64,000 bases of DNA from Utricularia gibba (GCA_002189035.1 CM007992.1:1798001-1862000); one strand, 5' to 3'; counted from the stretch's first letter, positions 1 through 10,651 are shown. Notes: generated by a model not told the origin, from the sequence alone. A program made the numbers and translations.

Positions 1-1607
1 TGTATTCTGCTTCAATTGTGAATTCTATATCAGTTTGTTTTTTGAGTTCCAAGTTATCTCTGTAGAGGCAAAGTTGAACAAGTATTTTCTGGTGGTTTGA
101 AAATCTTTAGCAATGTTTCAATCAACATAACTATATAATGCTTTGTTGCTTTTTTCGCAAAGCAATTTGTAGGTCATTGTTCTTGCTATGTATTTGAGCA
201 CACCTTTTCCACATTGCAAATGATTCTCTATGGGATAGTGCATGAATTTGAACAAGAAGCTGATAGCAAACATGATATTAGACCTTGTATTAGTTTAAAA
301 CATGAGACATCCAACTAATGACCTATAGAGCATATGATCAATAGCTCTTCCATTTTCTGATAGCACAAATTTGAAGTTTTGGAGGACAGGAAATTTAATA
401 AGAGAGCATTTCAAGAAGCCAAAATTTCTAAATAGATTTTTCGTGAACTTGGTTTGAGAGAAAAAAGATCTCTTTTTTTAATCATGCAAACTCCATCTCT
501 AGATATTGGTGCATTAGAACAAGGTTTTTCATCTCAAACTGTGTTTTCAGAAGCTTTTTGAATTTATCAATCATAGGTAGATTTTATTGTGATCATTATA
601 TCATCTACATAAGTGACTATAGTTAAAGTATCTTGAGCATGTGTCTAAAGCATGAATAATATTGCTTTATTCTTGTTCTTCTCAAAAAAAAAAAAATTTA
701 CAACAATTTTTGTTCTAGTTTTTCATACTAAGCATGAAGAGTTTGTGTTGCCATACAATGCTTGTGCAAGAGGCATGCCTTGTTTTTAGAAGCTTCAAAG
801 ACAAGAGTCTAATTGCCATAAATATATTTTCGTAGGTCTCCATTCAAAAACACAGGTTTAGGATCTGTTTGATGGATTTTCGAATTCTGTTTGATGGTTT
901 AAGGTCTGACATGTCTCATAATATGAGACCTTGCTACTGATTCAAATATGTAATAGTAACTATATAATATTCTTAAGTCCTTTGATAGCTAACTTTGCCA
1001 TATGTGTCAAATATGACAAACCTTGCCATGTCCCATTTGTGTTTGTATTGATTTTGAACACACATTTTTTATCCTATGATGTTGGGTCTATTTGATGGAT
1101 CAACTAGACATGATGTTTTATGCTTCTGATTCATTCTAAGTTACTTCTCCATGGCTTCTCTCAAGTGAGTTTGTTGTAGAGGCTCATTGACATTTTTGTG
1201 ATTGAAAAGTTGCAATAGCCACGTTTACATACTCAACAATATGTGAGAGTGATATGGTTCTTAGTAATGGAGTTGTACTTGTGGATATATGACTTTCTTG
1301 ACTATCTATTGAATAGGTTAGATCATAAACCTCATTTTGAAGGCGTGTGTTTGGATAGATATTATCATTGCGACCATTAAGGAAAAAATCCTAAGGTGAG
1401 TAGAGATTGCTTTGGTGAAGAGTTTAATGTGAGACTTGATAAAAATACCAATGAGTGAGCAATTATCTAGTTTATAACTTTTCAATTGGTATAAAAGATG
1501 TAAGTTATTGATGAAAAACTCTAAAATGACCAACTACTGGTGTCTTACGATGCCAAGCTTCATATGACATTCGTGGCTTCATGCCATCAGTAGATGTATT
1601 GTCCTTA
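1..1607 (-). pseudogene. Decayed Ty1/copia pol, part left of the Harbinger insertion
   Basis: Seen: reading the minus strand, frames broken by stops and indels give copia pol motifs. Around 1515-1600 is the end of integrase (MSYEAWHRKTP then GHFRVF), around 829-862 the reverse transcriptase motif VFLNGDL, and around 587-620 TYVDDIM, the copia form of the catalytic YVDD box. The order integrase then RT is that of Ty1/copia. No continuous ORF survives and the 3' end lies beyond the left edge, so no LTR can be assigned. The integrase frame continues on the far side of the Harbinger element at 6459-6960, showing that the transposon landed inside this relic. Family assignment is firm; exact limits are not. 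Confidence 0.85.
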
Positions 1608-1622
1608 GGCCGTATTTGGTAG
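1605..1622 (+). repeat. Left terminal inverted repeat of the Harbinger element with TTA duplication
   Basis: TTA at 1605-1607 followed by GGCCGTATTTGGTAG. It pairs with the inverted right end at 6441-6455, with mismatches at repeat positions 7 and 15. This is the transposase cleavage end. Confidence 0.92.
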
Positions 1623-1866
1623 TAGTTTTAGTAATACTGGTATAATTTATACCAGATAAAAATTATCCCTCCTATCAGTATACATTATGTTTGGTAGTAT
1701 GAAATTTATGGATTGGAATAAGATATCCCATGAGTTGTTTGGTAGATATATATTGGATTACTTTTTACAGATTTTGAACAAAGACATTTTTACCCTTCTA
1801 CATTTTTTTTTTTGAGTAGGGTTCTTGGCTTCGGCTCTTCAATCATTCTCCAATTTTCTGTGCGAA

Positions 1867-3196
1867 ATGAGCACGTTCCACACAGAGAACAACAATGGTC
1901 AATCGAAATCAAAACGCGGGTGGAGCGTTGAAGAAGAACGTCTTCTTGTTATCGCTTTCAAGGATATTATTGACAATGGGTGGAAGAGTAAAAATGGTTT
2001 TAGAAATGGGTATTATGTAGCTCTTGAGAAGATGATGAAGAAACGCAAACCCACTTCAACTTTGACAGCTATTACACACATTTCTTCGAAAATCAAGATC
2101 TGGAAAAAGGAATACTACATGATCATGGACATTCTTTCTCAATCGGGAATAGGGTGGAATAGCACAACAAGGATGTTAGAAGCACCGGATGAGATATGGG
2201 ATGAACTGGTATTTTCTAAGAAAGTTCCTACTTTTATTAGTTTGTGACTATTAAGAATCCATTCTGCTAATTATTTGGGAATCGTTGCTGATATGAATTA
2301 GTTTAATCATATGGTTTTTGTAATTGTTTTAGAATCCATTTTATGGGAGTTCTTACATTTTTTTACATATTACTTGTTGTAAGTGTCTGAGAAAAGCTAT
2401 TGCGAGTGTTGAATTTTGTTTTTAGGCAACCATCAAGGGAGTAAAAGGCTTGAGAAATAAGGTATGGCCTTTTTATGAAGATTGGGTAGAGATTTTTGGA
2501 ACAGATCGTGCTACCGGGAAAGATGAAGTTGCTCATGAGGAAGCTGCCAACCGTGCATCCACTGAAGTCGAAGGCAATGACTATCATACCAATATGAACA
2601 ATGAACCAGAATCACCAACAACTCAAATACCAGCTTTTGTGCCAATTTCAGAAGCCGAATCATCTGCTCTTAATGATGATGCTGGTGAGAACAGTGTAGG
2701 GTCACACAAGAGGAAATTTAACAAGAGACAAAGAGATGATGAATTTATTGGAGAACTTATTGGAGAATTAAAAGCAATGCGTAAAGGATTAGATGCTATC
2801 ATTGAACTTATACAACAAAAATTGATGGCACCTGTTGATGCTCAATTAAAGCAACAAAATGAGGCTATATCCATCTTTCGTAAAATGGACATGTTACTGA
2901 CACCCATTCAGATTGTGCATGTGTCTCAGGTATAGTCTTACACAACTCTCATCATTTTTAATATCCCTATTGACAGATAATTAAATCGGTTTTCTTATGT
3001 TCAGCTTGTGTTGAAGATGCCTGCGGACGTGCAATTGTTTTTGTGCCTCTCAGATGATGAGCGCAGAGCATTGGTCCAACAATCAGGGAATAGGTTTTAT
3101 CAATGGTGCAATATTTTTTTGGGCACCAATTATCCATTGGTGCTCTTCAAGACCATGGAAATGATTAGTTCATCTGACTTCTTACATGCACCATAG
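1867..3196 (+). CDS. PIF/Harbinger ORF1: Myb/SANT-like DNA-binding protein, 3 exons
   Basis: Exons proposed from splice signals and frame: 1867-2223, 2426-2929, 3005-3196, giving about 350 aa with all junctions in phase 0. The first ATG is at 1867; the open frame starts earlier (1825) but only with TTG. Residues about 18-110 form a Myb/SANT-like domain (RGWSVEEERLL, then a helix with KIKIWKKEYYMI and the GIGWNSTT turn typical of plant L10-interacting/Harbinger ORF1 proteins). The middle has VWPFYEDWVEIFGTDRATG, the conserved linker of this family. The C-terminal part has a helical region (ELIGELKAMRKGLDAI) and the tail QLFLCLSDDERRALVQ. Known: ORF1 proteins of this class bind the transposon ends and help bring the transposase into the nucleus. 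It converges with the transposase gene at 4522-5645. Confidence 0.82.
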
Positions 3197-3780
3197 ACAT
3201 TATATAGTTTTGAAACATCATAGTTTTGAGGTCCAAAAAATATATATATAGAGCTGTCAATGTAGATAACAACTTCCCCTGGTTCAAGTGGTGTATCATC
3301 CATTATCTTTTTGTTTTCTTCAGTTGACAAACATCTTGACTCCTAAAACTAAAACATAATAACAGGTTCGCATGAAAATTCATAAAAGTAGACCACACTT
3401 GCAGCATAACATCACCCGAAGAATAATGAGTTGAACGTTATCATATTTTCTAAATTTTTGTTATTCTGTTTTACCATATAAATCTATTGAGTTATAGTTC
3501 AAGAAACAAGTGAACCTAATATATGTTTACATCAAAATTTAATGATTTATTTTTATGTGAATAATACACAACATATATTTCATTCTTGAATAATTACATA
3601 AATTGGAATTTTTTTAATATCAATTTTTGTTTTATTAATCTGTTTTACAATAAAAAACAATGTTCAGCATAAACTGTGATTTATGTATTTAAATTCATGT
3701 ATTAAATTATTTTATATTAACGCTACTTACGAAATAAGTAATTTGGTAAGAGACCAATACACAAATGTGTTGGATACACA

Positions 3781-4113
3781 CAGGCACCCACATGAGCAAA
3801 GGTGGGTGCTTGGAATTTGGTTGCAGACTTGCAAACACCCTCCCGAGGCACCTACATGAGGTAAGTGGGTGTTTGGAAAACTGTCACAAATACCCCTTCC
3901 CAAACACCCATATCAGAGAAGTGTGTGCCTGGAAATGATCTTATCCACTCTTTCCAAACACCCACACAATGCATTATTTTGTAGGTGCCGTCCAACTCTC
4001 TTTCCCGACACCCTCCCGAGTCATCCACATGAGGGAAATGGGTGCCTGAAAATGGTCTTACCCACTTTTTCCAGACTCCCACATAATGCATTATTTTGTA
4101 GGTGCCGTCCAAA
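3781..4113. repeat. Tandem array of hairpin-like units between the two Harbinger genes
   Basis: Four imperfect units start near 3784, 3849, 3905 and 4022. Each carries a cacccacatgag...gtgggtgcctgga core whose two halves (cacccac / gtgggtg) are complementary. The last two units also share an 87-bp stretch ending in TTTTGTAGGTGCCGTCC (about 3913-3998 and 4027-4113). Short overlapping ORFs on both strands across this array come from the repeat and are not genes. Function unknown; it lies in the non-coding gap between the converging genes. Confidence 0.72.
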
Positions 4114-4521
4114 GTATAACTAAGGATCGAATGCTAATAAAATTAAAAACTAAGAAATTTTCATATTTATCATATAATTTAATAAACAACATATTTAAAT
4201 TATTTATATTTTTAGTAAACATATGTCATATGATTATAAAAATATTTTTTTTAATTGTTGCATCTCGCATGTTCTCGCGTGCTTAGAAATAAATATGATT
4301 TATAAAAATGCTGATAATAATCTTAAGTTCACTTTGCAATGACATGTTCTACCATGTTTAAAAATAACAAATGTTCAATATTGGATATGATAGTTAATAG
4401 AAACACAAAAAACGAATGCATATCTATTCATATACTCATTCCACATAATTGTTGCAAGCTCATCACGCCATGTACACCACCCTGGAGAGGTTTCAACAGC
4501 TTTTATGAACTCACCAACCCC

Positions 4522-5645
4522 TTACTCAGCAGATTCAGTAAACTTCTCTGACACTTCGGCTTCCAACGGATCATATGCCATATTCATTCTTACGAAATTG
4601 TGTAATAAAGCACAAGCAAAAATAATGCGACTTAGTGTTTGAACTGGATAGTAAGATGCTGACCGAAGAATGGCCCATCGAGTCTTTAAAATTTCCCATG
4701 CTCGCTCAATTACATTTCTCGCTGAGGCGTGCCGCATGTTAAACAACTCTTTCGCATTTTGAGGTACTGAATTTCCAGTACCCCATTCTTTTAAATGATA
4801 ACGTACATTCCGATATGGAGCTAGGAAGCCATCACAATTGGTGTAGCCATTATCGCATAGATAATAGCAAAGTGTAATCACAACATGCATTGTATAGTAG
4901 AATATTTCTGAAAACAGCCTGAAACAATGGAAATTCATGTATGGAAAAACCTTAAAAAATCTTACTAACTTCACAACTAACCTCTACGTACTCGTAGACC
5001 ACCAACTTCCTTCAACAAAACACTTTTAAGTATATGGCTGTCAGCAGCGGATCCTTCCCAACTAGCAAGCATGTAAATAAAATTCATATTTTGATCACAT
5101 ACACCCAAGACATTGAAGGCTATTGTACCTTTTCGGGTTCGATATTTTGACTTATCACACTCAAGCACCCGTGCCTCAATATAGGACTCATCTAAAGAAC
5201 CTAAACAATTCTACACATATTACAAACATTCAACAATGAATAGTTATTAAGATAAACATTGCATAACTAAAAAATGAAATAGTACCTCAAAGAAACGGAA
5301 CCTTGCTGTGGCACTGGTAGTAGTAACAGGTTCACCCTTAACTAACAGCTTATCATGCAGGCATAAAACAGCTGCAAGAACGGCCTTGAAGTGACAGCTA
5401 ATTGTCCATGTCGATCTTTTGAAGGATGAATTTTGAACTCGCATCTTCTTATGATGGTCTAAAATACCTAAGAAAATACAGATTTTCTCACTGATAGTTA
5501 CATACTTCGAGTCACGAAGCCCTGCATAATCACGAAATAGACAACACAATCGTCCAAAGACATCTCGATTCATCCTCAATTCCTCCAAAACTGTGTTGTT
5601 CATGTTGCTAACTAATTCATAGAGATGTTCAATTTGTCTTGGCAT
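4522..5645 (-). CDS. PIF/Harbinger transposase (DDE_Tnp_4 / nuclease HARBI1-like), 3 exons
   Basis: Proposed exons in transcript order: 5645-5286, 5210-4982, 4907-4522, about 324 aa. Exon 1 holds the N-terminal helix-turn-helix region (RMNRDVFGRLCCLFRD, ILDHHKKMRVQNSSF). Exon 2 opens with NCLGSLDESYIEA, whose Asp is the first catalytic residue, and has the family block YRTRKGTIAFNVLGVCD and WEGSAADSHIL. Exon 3 has YLCDNGYTNCDGFLAP (second Asp) and RHASARNVIERAWEILKTRW (catalytic Glu), ending VSEKFTESAE. All three catalytic acids are present. Known: this enzyme cuts and reinserts the element at TWA. The exon 2-3 junction would add a dozen residues (EIFYYTMHVVITL) not usual in the family, so that acceptor is uncertain. 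An extra upstream exon is possible. Confidence 0.84.
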
Positions 5646-6440
5646 TTTCGATGTATATGAGTATCGGCATTGCTATCTTGAACCATGAGAACGTAGTCAG
5701 AGCAGCACAATAAGCACAATAATATGAGCAATTTCGAAATTCCTTTGCAACAAATATGCCAATAGCAATAACTGAGCATTCTCATCAATTGATTCCATCC
5801 AAAAAAATAATTTGGGTTTCTACAATTAATTCATCACATATAATAATTAATGCAAGAGATACTATATGCTTATGCGTACACACATCAGGGAACAAAACAA
5901 ACAATCAGAAAATACAAAATGAATATGTTTGCATTATTAAAGAAATTATTCATTCATCTTGGCTACTAACCTTCGATTTTAATGTCTCCAAATGAGTGGG
6001 ACACTGAATGAATACTTTGTTGTGCCGCCGAACAGTCAAAACATGGACCTCAATTACTTGAATTTGAGACCCAACAATGGGTCTACGATCCAAATTTTGC
6101 AAGTCGGTATAGAAAATATTCACAGGTTGACGAAGAAAATCTGTAGATGGAGGAAGAAATTCGTAGGTTGAGGGGAAACAGAATTGTAGGGTTGAAAAAT
6201 AATTTTCCCCCAAATTTAATTCAAGACAAGATGTAGATATATTTATGGGTATTTTAGATTTTTCATAATCAAAAATTTATTCATGTGTAAGATATAAAAT
6301 TAAGGAGAGGTTTTGATGGGGATACTTTTATGACTTATAGAAAGGAAAAAAGTATCCCAGAAAAATTTACTTCTGCTTACCAAACACGTTATTATTATCC
6401 CGCATATTAGGATATCTCATCTTATCCCATGTTATCCTTA

Positions 6441-6458
6441 TTACCAAACACGGCCTTA
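6441..6458 (-). repeat. Right terminal inverted repeat of the Harbinger element with TTA duplication
   Basis: TTACCAAACACGGCC at 6441-6455 followed by TTA at 6456-6458. It is the inverted partner of 1608-1622. Confidence 0.92.
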
Positions 6459-6960
6459 ATGTATATCATAGTGGCTATAACTTCACTCCATAATTTCTTT
6501 GACAATTTCTTCTCTAACATTAGATAGTATGTTATCATCTTATTTTTTCTTTCTACAAGTCCATTGTGTAATGATGATTACAGAAAAATGATGTGGTGTC
6601 TTATCACTTCCTTCTTTAAGTTGATTTTGAATTAATAATACCCTCCCTCTCTGTTTGTATGCACACATTTTATTTTATATCTAAATTATCTTTGACCCAC
6701 ATCTTGGAAGTTCAGGGTAGTATTGCACTTGAAACTTATGTTTCATGTAAGAAATCTAATAGAAATGAGACATATCATTATTAAAGTTGACAAAATACTT
6801 GTTTCACCAGAGGACTCCACCCTCATGAATAATAATGATGTGGTCTTAAATGACTAATTTACAATCTCTTCATCCTACATTTATTATTCAACAAAGGTGT
6901 CGAGTGCAGTTTGTTCTGTAGGTAGTTTTGCTCATGAAAATCATTACCGGAGGCATCGAT
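6456..6960 (-). pseudogene. Decayed Ty1/copia integrase core, part right of the Harbinger insertion
   Basis: Seen on the minus strand: KCVHTNREGGYY (the copia KC.RTDRGGEY block, about 6635-6680), then NGLVERKNKMI (about 6540-6575) and KKLWSEVIATMIYI running into the Harbinger target site at 6456-6458. These are the second aspartate region and the glutamate helix of a copia integrase. In the relic the second aspartate of the DDE triad reads as Asn. The reading frame passes through the TTA target duplication into 1607 and continues as KDNTSTDG, so this and the 1-1607 segment are one former gene. Upstream (above 6750) the match fades. Confidence 0.83.
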
Positions 6961-7149
6961 GTACCTGGGTTTTCAGATCAGTTTGAGTTTTCTTAATTAA
7001 GGTTCTTAGAGGTTTATTAATTTTAGATTTCTTTTGAAGTTTGCTGCAATTTTTTTCTAGATAGAATGACTTTTTTGTGTTTTTTCATTTCATTTAAATT
7101 CTCTATTCCCATTTTTCATATTGATTGTATGATCATGAAGGAGTGAGGT
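6961..7149. other. Spacer with no recognisable feature
   Basis: T-rich sequence between the copia integrase relic and the next Harbinger relic. No motif could be read in any frame. Confidence 0.4.
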
Positions 7150-7420
7150 GCAGGACAAAGAGCACCTCAGACTGCTAAAGAATATTTCAATATGAGACAC
7201 TCATCAGCGAGAAACGTCATTGAAAGAGCTTGAGGCTTGATGAAAATGCGATGGGGGATCCTTTGAGGTGCTAGTTTCTACCCTATTAGGACAACAATGT
7301 GCATAATCATAGCATGTGCATTGTTGCATAATTTTATTCGCAAATAGATGAGATCTGATCCGTGGGAGATGGAGATGCCTGAAGAATTTCAAAATATAGA
7401 TGCTGATCTTGCATTCAAGG
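7150..7420 (+). pseudogene. Harbinger transposase C-terminal fragment
   Basis: Seen on the plus strand: APQTAKEYFNMRHSSARNVIERA, a stop, GLMKMRWGIL, a stop, GASFYPIRTTMCIIIACALLHNFIRK, a stop, then MRSDPWEMEMPEEF (each quoted piece is part of one frame). This matches the third exon of the complete transposase at 4522-4907 (MRHASARNVIERAWEILKTRW, FACALLHNFVRM) but is diverged. In-frame stops interrupt it and no upstream domains remain nearby, so it is a separate, older relic in the opposite orientation to the complete element. Confidence 0.83.
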
Positions 7421-9114
7421 TTGGCAATACTAATCTCCTTGGAGTGGGCATATTCAAGTGAGGCATTGGATGGAAGAACCTCTAGTTACACACCTTTTGC
7501 TTTTAGACTCTCATAGCTTCACCTGCAATCAATGTAAGGAAGTTTATACAACATAATGGTCATCAATAAACTTCCACACAACTTCTGATTAAATGGCATC
7601 TATGACAATCTTGCTTTGATATGTATTTTAAAAAAATAGAGAAAACAATGAATGTAATTAAATGAACACAACACTCAGGCTTGTGAATTTTGTTCCATAG
7701 GCTGATCAATTTGTTGTTTTATTGATAAGAAATGAGGCTATGTTGTCAACATAGAAAACGGAAATAAATTAGGCATAAATAGCAACTAAGGCATCGTTTG
7801 GTAGTGTTGATAAGGGCTCAAATCACGTGTGTTTGAAAGTTATAGATGTTTGATAGGAATGTATTTAAATCAATCATGAGTTGCAAAACAAATCCACAAC
7901 ATGCATAGTTCAGCATTTAAAATCCAACCTCAAATATGAGTTTCGTAATTCACGCAAGGAGTTGCCCATTTTATCTCTTTCATTAAAGATATCTCCACAT
8001 TCATTCTGTCTTGTTTCACATTCTTCCAAATCCAAATTACGTGCACAAATCCTTTAGAGCAGTTTTAGAGAATACAAAGACTATGTGAAATCCTTCCTTG
8101 TAAGGTTTCATCTACTGGATCTTGTAGGCAATAAACCGACTTTTAGGTAAGTCTTCTACTCAATACTTCCTTTATGAGAAGTTGTGATTTTCTTTGAATC
8201 ATGCTTCATCTTTGCTCATGGGTTATTGAATTTTAAGTCCAATTGTTCCAATTGTGACATGGGTTGTGGGAATTAATGATTTTTTGTTGAATCATATTTT
8301 ATCTTTGCTTAAGGATTGTTCAATTCTGAGTCCAATTTACCCAACTTTGACATATATTGTGTACAATTGTTGAAACTTCTAAGATTTATTATTGATTTCA
8401 TGGAGTATTTCATGTTAGGTTTTTGTTGCTTGTGTATTTTATGATGGTTTCGAAAGAAGTGAAAGTTGTCATTCTTATAGTTGTGCAAACTATAGGTGAG
8501 TAGTGATATATGTTTAGTTGTATAGTTAGTAAGGTTGGGCTGCTACTTAGATGTAAAACAGAAGAAACTTTGTGACTCGTATGTTGAAAAAATATGTAAA
8601 CAAACAGATACCTTAAATCACCTTGTAGTGATATAATGGTGCTTCTCTAGAGATAGTTTGAGTAAATGCATCATTTAGAAGTTATGTAGAGTTTAAATCA
8701 GAAGATATGTTGAAGTGCATGAAATGGTTGTAATGTTTTTTGGAATTTTAGGACATAACAAAAAATCTCGCTACATAAATATATATTTAAGATATCAACT
8801 TTTAATATCTTAAAATACTTTAATCTCATTCTCTTGACTGTTCTTAAGCTGCATCATATTCTCTTAAAAAAGCCTACTTCCAAGACACTCAAAATCGAAA
8901 ATTCAAGTTTTCAAATGTTTTGAGGTTGTGTGTATTTTATTTGTTCTTTGTTTTTATTGGTTTAAACCATTTTATTTTATTATAATATCTCAGAATTGCA
9001 TATGAGACTTAGATGACTTATACTTAAATCTATATGTAAGGATCAAAGACCAACCAAGATTCAAGAACCTAAAGGGTTGTGTTACAAAAATTATACAAAT
9101 CTTCCATATGTTGA
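7421..9114. other. Intergenic DNA without identifiable genes
   Basis: No coding motif was recognised on either strand. Two things can be noted: TAAGGCATCGTTTGGTAG at about 7788, which resembles a Harbinger-type end but has no inverted partner that I could find, and a segment at 8413-8530 repeated at 9320-9367 plus 9941-10010. Confidence 0.4.
8413..8530 (+). repeat. Short dispersed segment X, first copy
   Basis: TTAGGTTTTTGTTGCTTG...ATTTTATGATGGTTT...GTGAGTAGTGATATATGTTTAGTTG. The same sequence occurs at 9320-9367 and resumes at 9941-10010, where a solo LTR has split it. In the second place it replaces part of a gypsy reverse transcriptase. Identity unknown; it could be a small insertion or a fragment carried along by recombination. 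Confidence 0.55.
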
Positions 9115-9319
9115 GCAGTTGAGGTTAAGTTTCTAAGAAGGGGATTATCCAGAATGTTCGGGTCTGGCTTTACTGGTAGCTCCTAAGCTATAGACTCTCT
9201 CTAGGTAGAATTAAGTCTTGCCCTTCGGACTTACCAATGCCCATCGACTTTCATGGACTTCATGAATAAAGTGTTTCAACCCTACCTGTATGACTTCGTA
9301 GTGGTGTTTATAGATGATA
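9115..9319 (+). pseudogene. Ty3/gypsy reverse transcriptase fragment (first part)
   Basis: Seen on the plus strand with one small frameshift: LPFGLTNAHRLS, then MNKVFQPYLYDFVVVFIDDI, which is the conserved gypsy block PFGLTNAP.TFM...VF.DDI containing two of the three RT aspartates. It breaks directly after FIDDI at 9319, where segment X begins. The gene resumes at about 10012-10105 and again at 22124-22731 on the other side of a 12-kb copia nest. Upstream sequence (9115-9210) matches poorly. Confidence 0.82.
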
Positions 9320-9367
9320 TTAGGTTTTTGTTGCTTGTGAATTTTATGATGGTTTTGAAAGATGTTA

Positions 9368-9935
9368 TGATGAGATCATGGATGCTATAGATTATCCCAA
9401 TGAAGATAAAGGACACAAGATCAATAATCATTCATTGATTTCAGTTGGGCCAATCACTAGATCAAGAGCAAGAAGGAATCAAGAAGTGCTTAAGAGCTTA
9501 TGGGCCAATCAACCAAGCTATGAGGTGTTAGGCATGGAATTCAACATTCTCAAAGTGCATCAACTTGATTAGAGAAGGTCCATTACTACCAAATACATTA
9601 TTATTACTATTTTTCCTCTAATAAGGCCCAATCTTTCGTCTATTTAAGAAGGCCTTACTCATGTTTTGGACAACTTTGATTGTAATCACTTTTGAGAGCT
9701 ATTCTCCTTCCTTGAGTTCTTGTAGAACTTAGACTTATCAAGCCTTGCTTATGGTGTCTATTGTGTGGTTTATCACTCCCAATTCCTTCCTTGATTCTGT
9801 GAGTTTGGTACCATTTCATAGTTTGGGTTGCAAGGATCTTTCAATCTTTGAGGGCCAACTTCTTTTTTTTGAGGGATTGCTTCTTTCAACCAAGATCTGG
9901 TTTGCCAATCACTTGTTGATTGGAGGGTCGTATCA
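9368..9935 (+). mobile_element. Solo LTR (568 bp) with TGTTA target duplication
   Basis: Begins TGATGAGATC, ends GGTCGTATCA, and is flanked by TGTTA at 9363-9367 and 9936-9940, the TG...CA plus 5-bp duplication pattern of an LTR. No second LTR copy or internal region is present. A TATA-like TATTTAAG lies at 9641. The 5' third encodes GPITRSRARRNQEVLKSLW, which resembles the C-terminal end of gypsy pol polyproteins, so in the parent element pol probably ran into the 3' LTR (inference). It interrupts segment X. Confidence 0.8.
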
Positions 9936-9940
9936 TGTTA

Positions 9941-10105
9941 GAATTGTTTTTCTTGTAGTTGCAGAAGCTATAGCTGAGTAGTGATATATGTTTAGTTGTA
10001 CAAACATACAGTTGAGTAGTGGTTTCCTTTAGATCATACTGCAACGGTTCAAGGAGAAGTAACTATACACCAAGGCAATTAAATGTGAGTTTTCCCTGGA
10101 AAGTA
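9941..10105 (+). pseudogene. Remainder of segment X and Ty3/gypsy RT fragment (middle part)
   Basis: 9941-10010 is the second half of segment X. From about 10035 the gypsy frame resumes as ILQRFKEK, a stop, LYTKAIKCEFSLES, matching the region after the RT active site (L...LR..KLYAK..KCEF). It runs exactly to 10105, the copia insertion point, and continues at 22129 as IIFLEHVVSGKGVDM. Confidence 0.82.
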
Positions 10106-10260
10106 TGAGGAAAAAAATGGAGGAGAAATTGGAAAAATGATTATCTTTTCATTGAGTGAGTGCAATATTTATACAAAATATTTTCTAATACCAAAATCTA
10201 ATCCTATATACAAGCTACGGTTACAACTAAACTTTATCTATGGGGATATATAATGCAACG
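10106..10260 (-). repeat. 3' LTR of the antisense copia element
   Basis: About 155 bp, matching 21971-22123 with numerous substitutions; both contain GAGTGCAATATTTATACAAA. The outer neighbour is the AAGTA duplication at 10101-10105. Confidence 0.85.
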
Positions 10261-10651
10261 TACCCCCTCAAGATGCATCATCTTGAACCAAAACTTGAAA
10301 ATGTATGAGATGTAGAAGTTGCGAGAGTCGTTCAAAGGTGTTGGCCGGTAAAACTTTAGTCAAAATATCTGCAAGGTGACTCTTTGAAGGCACATGCTTT
10401 GGAACCAAGAACCCCTTCTCATAAGTTTCACGTACAATGTGGCAGTCTATCTCAATATGTTTAGTTTGCTCATGGAATACTAGATTTTGTATAATATAGA
10501 TGGCTGATTTGTTATCACAAAATAATGAGATGGACCCTTGTACCGAAATCCTGCAAAAGGGATGCTAGCCATTGTAGTTCCAATGTGGCAGGTGCCATGC
10601 TATGATATTTAGGCTCAATAAGGACTTAGAAACAATCAACTGCTTTTTAGA
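10261..10651 (-). pseudogene. Copia RNase H, C-terminal part (antisense element)
   Basis: On the minus strand: SIYIIQNLVFHEQTKHIEID (about 10435-10510), then VPKHVPSKSHLADILTKVLP and ERLSQLLHL, the standard C-terminal end of copia RNase H, ending just before the polypurine tract. Its N-terminal half lies at 12044-12160, separated by a solo LTR. Ignoring that LTR and one TTAGA, the frame reads LFSWKSKKQLIVSKS across the junction. Confidence 0.87.

Larger units (their letters stand above)
1608..6455. mobile_element. Complete PIF/Harbinger DNA transposon, 4848 bp
   Basis: Seen: the ends are GGCCGTATTTGGTAG (1608-1622) and, inverted, GGCCGTGTTTGGTAA (6455-6441). They match at 13 of 15 positions and are flanked by a 3-bp TTA duplication (1605-1607 and 6456-6458). 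A second TGTTTGGTA motif recurs inside both ends (about 1688-1696, 1738-1745, and inverted near 6378-6391). Inside are two convergent genes, a Myb/SANT-like ORF1 (+) and a DDE_Tnp_4-type transposase (-). Known: PIF/Harbinger elements need both proteins and duplicate a TWA trinucleotide. Inference: the element is structurally autonomous because both genes can be spliced into open frames. It sits in a copia integrase frame that reads through once the element and one TTA are ignored. Confidence 0.94.

Noticed and set aside
3852-4123. Two overlapping ORFs on opposite strands (84 and 86 codons)
   Set aside because: Both are produced by the tandem hairpin array and carry the repeat periodicity rather than a protein domain.
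6640-6700. Stowaway-like MITE end (CCCTCCCTCTCTGTTTGTATG)
   Set aside because: On the minus strand the same bases encode the copia integrase block KCVHTNREGGYY in frame with the neighbouring motif, and no inverted partner was found.
7788-7810. Possible Harbinger-type end GGCATCGTTTGGTAG
   Set aside because: No matching inverted end or TWA duplication could be located downstream, and it lies in the wrong orientation to close the 7150 transposase fragment.
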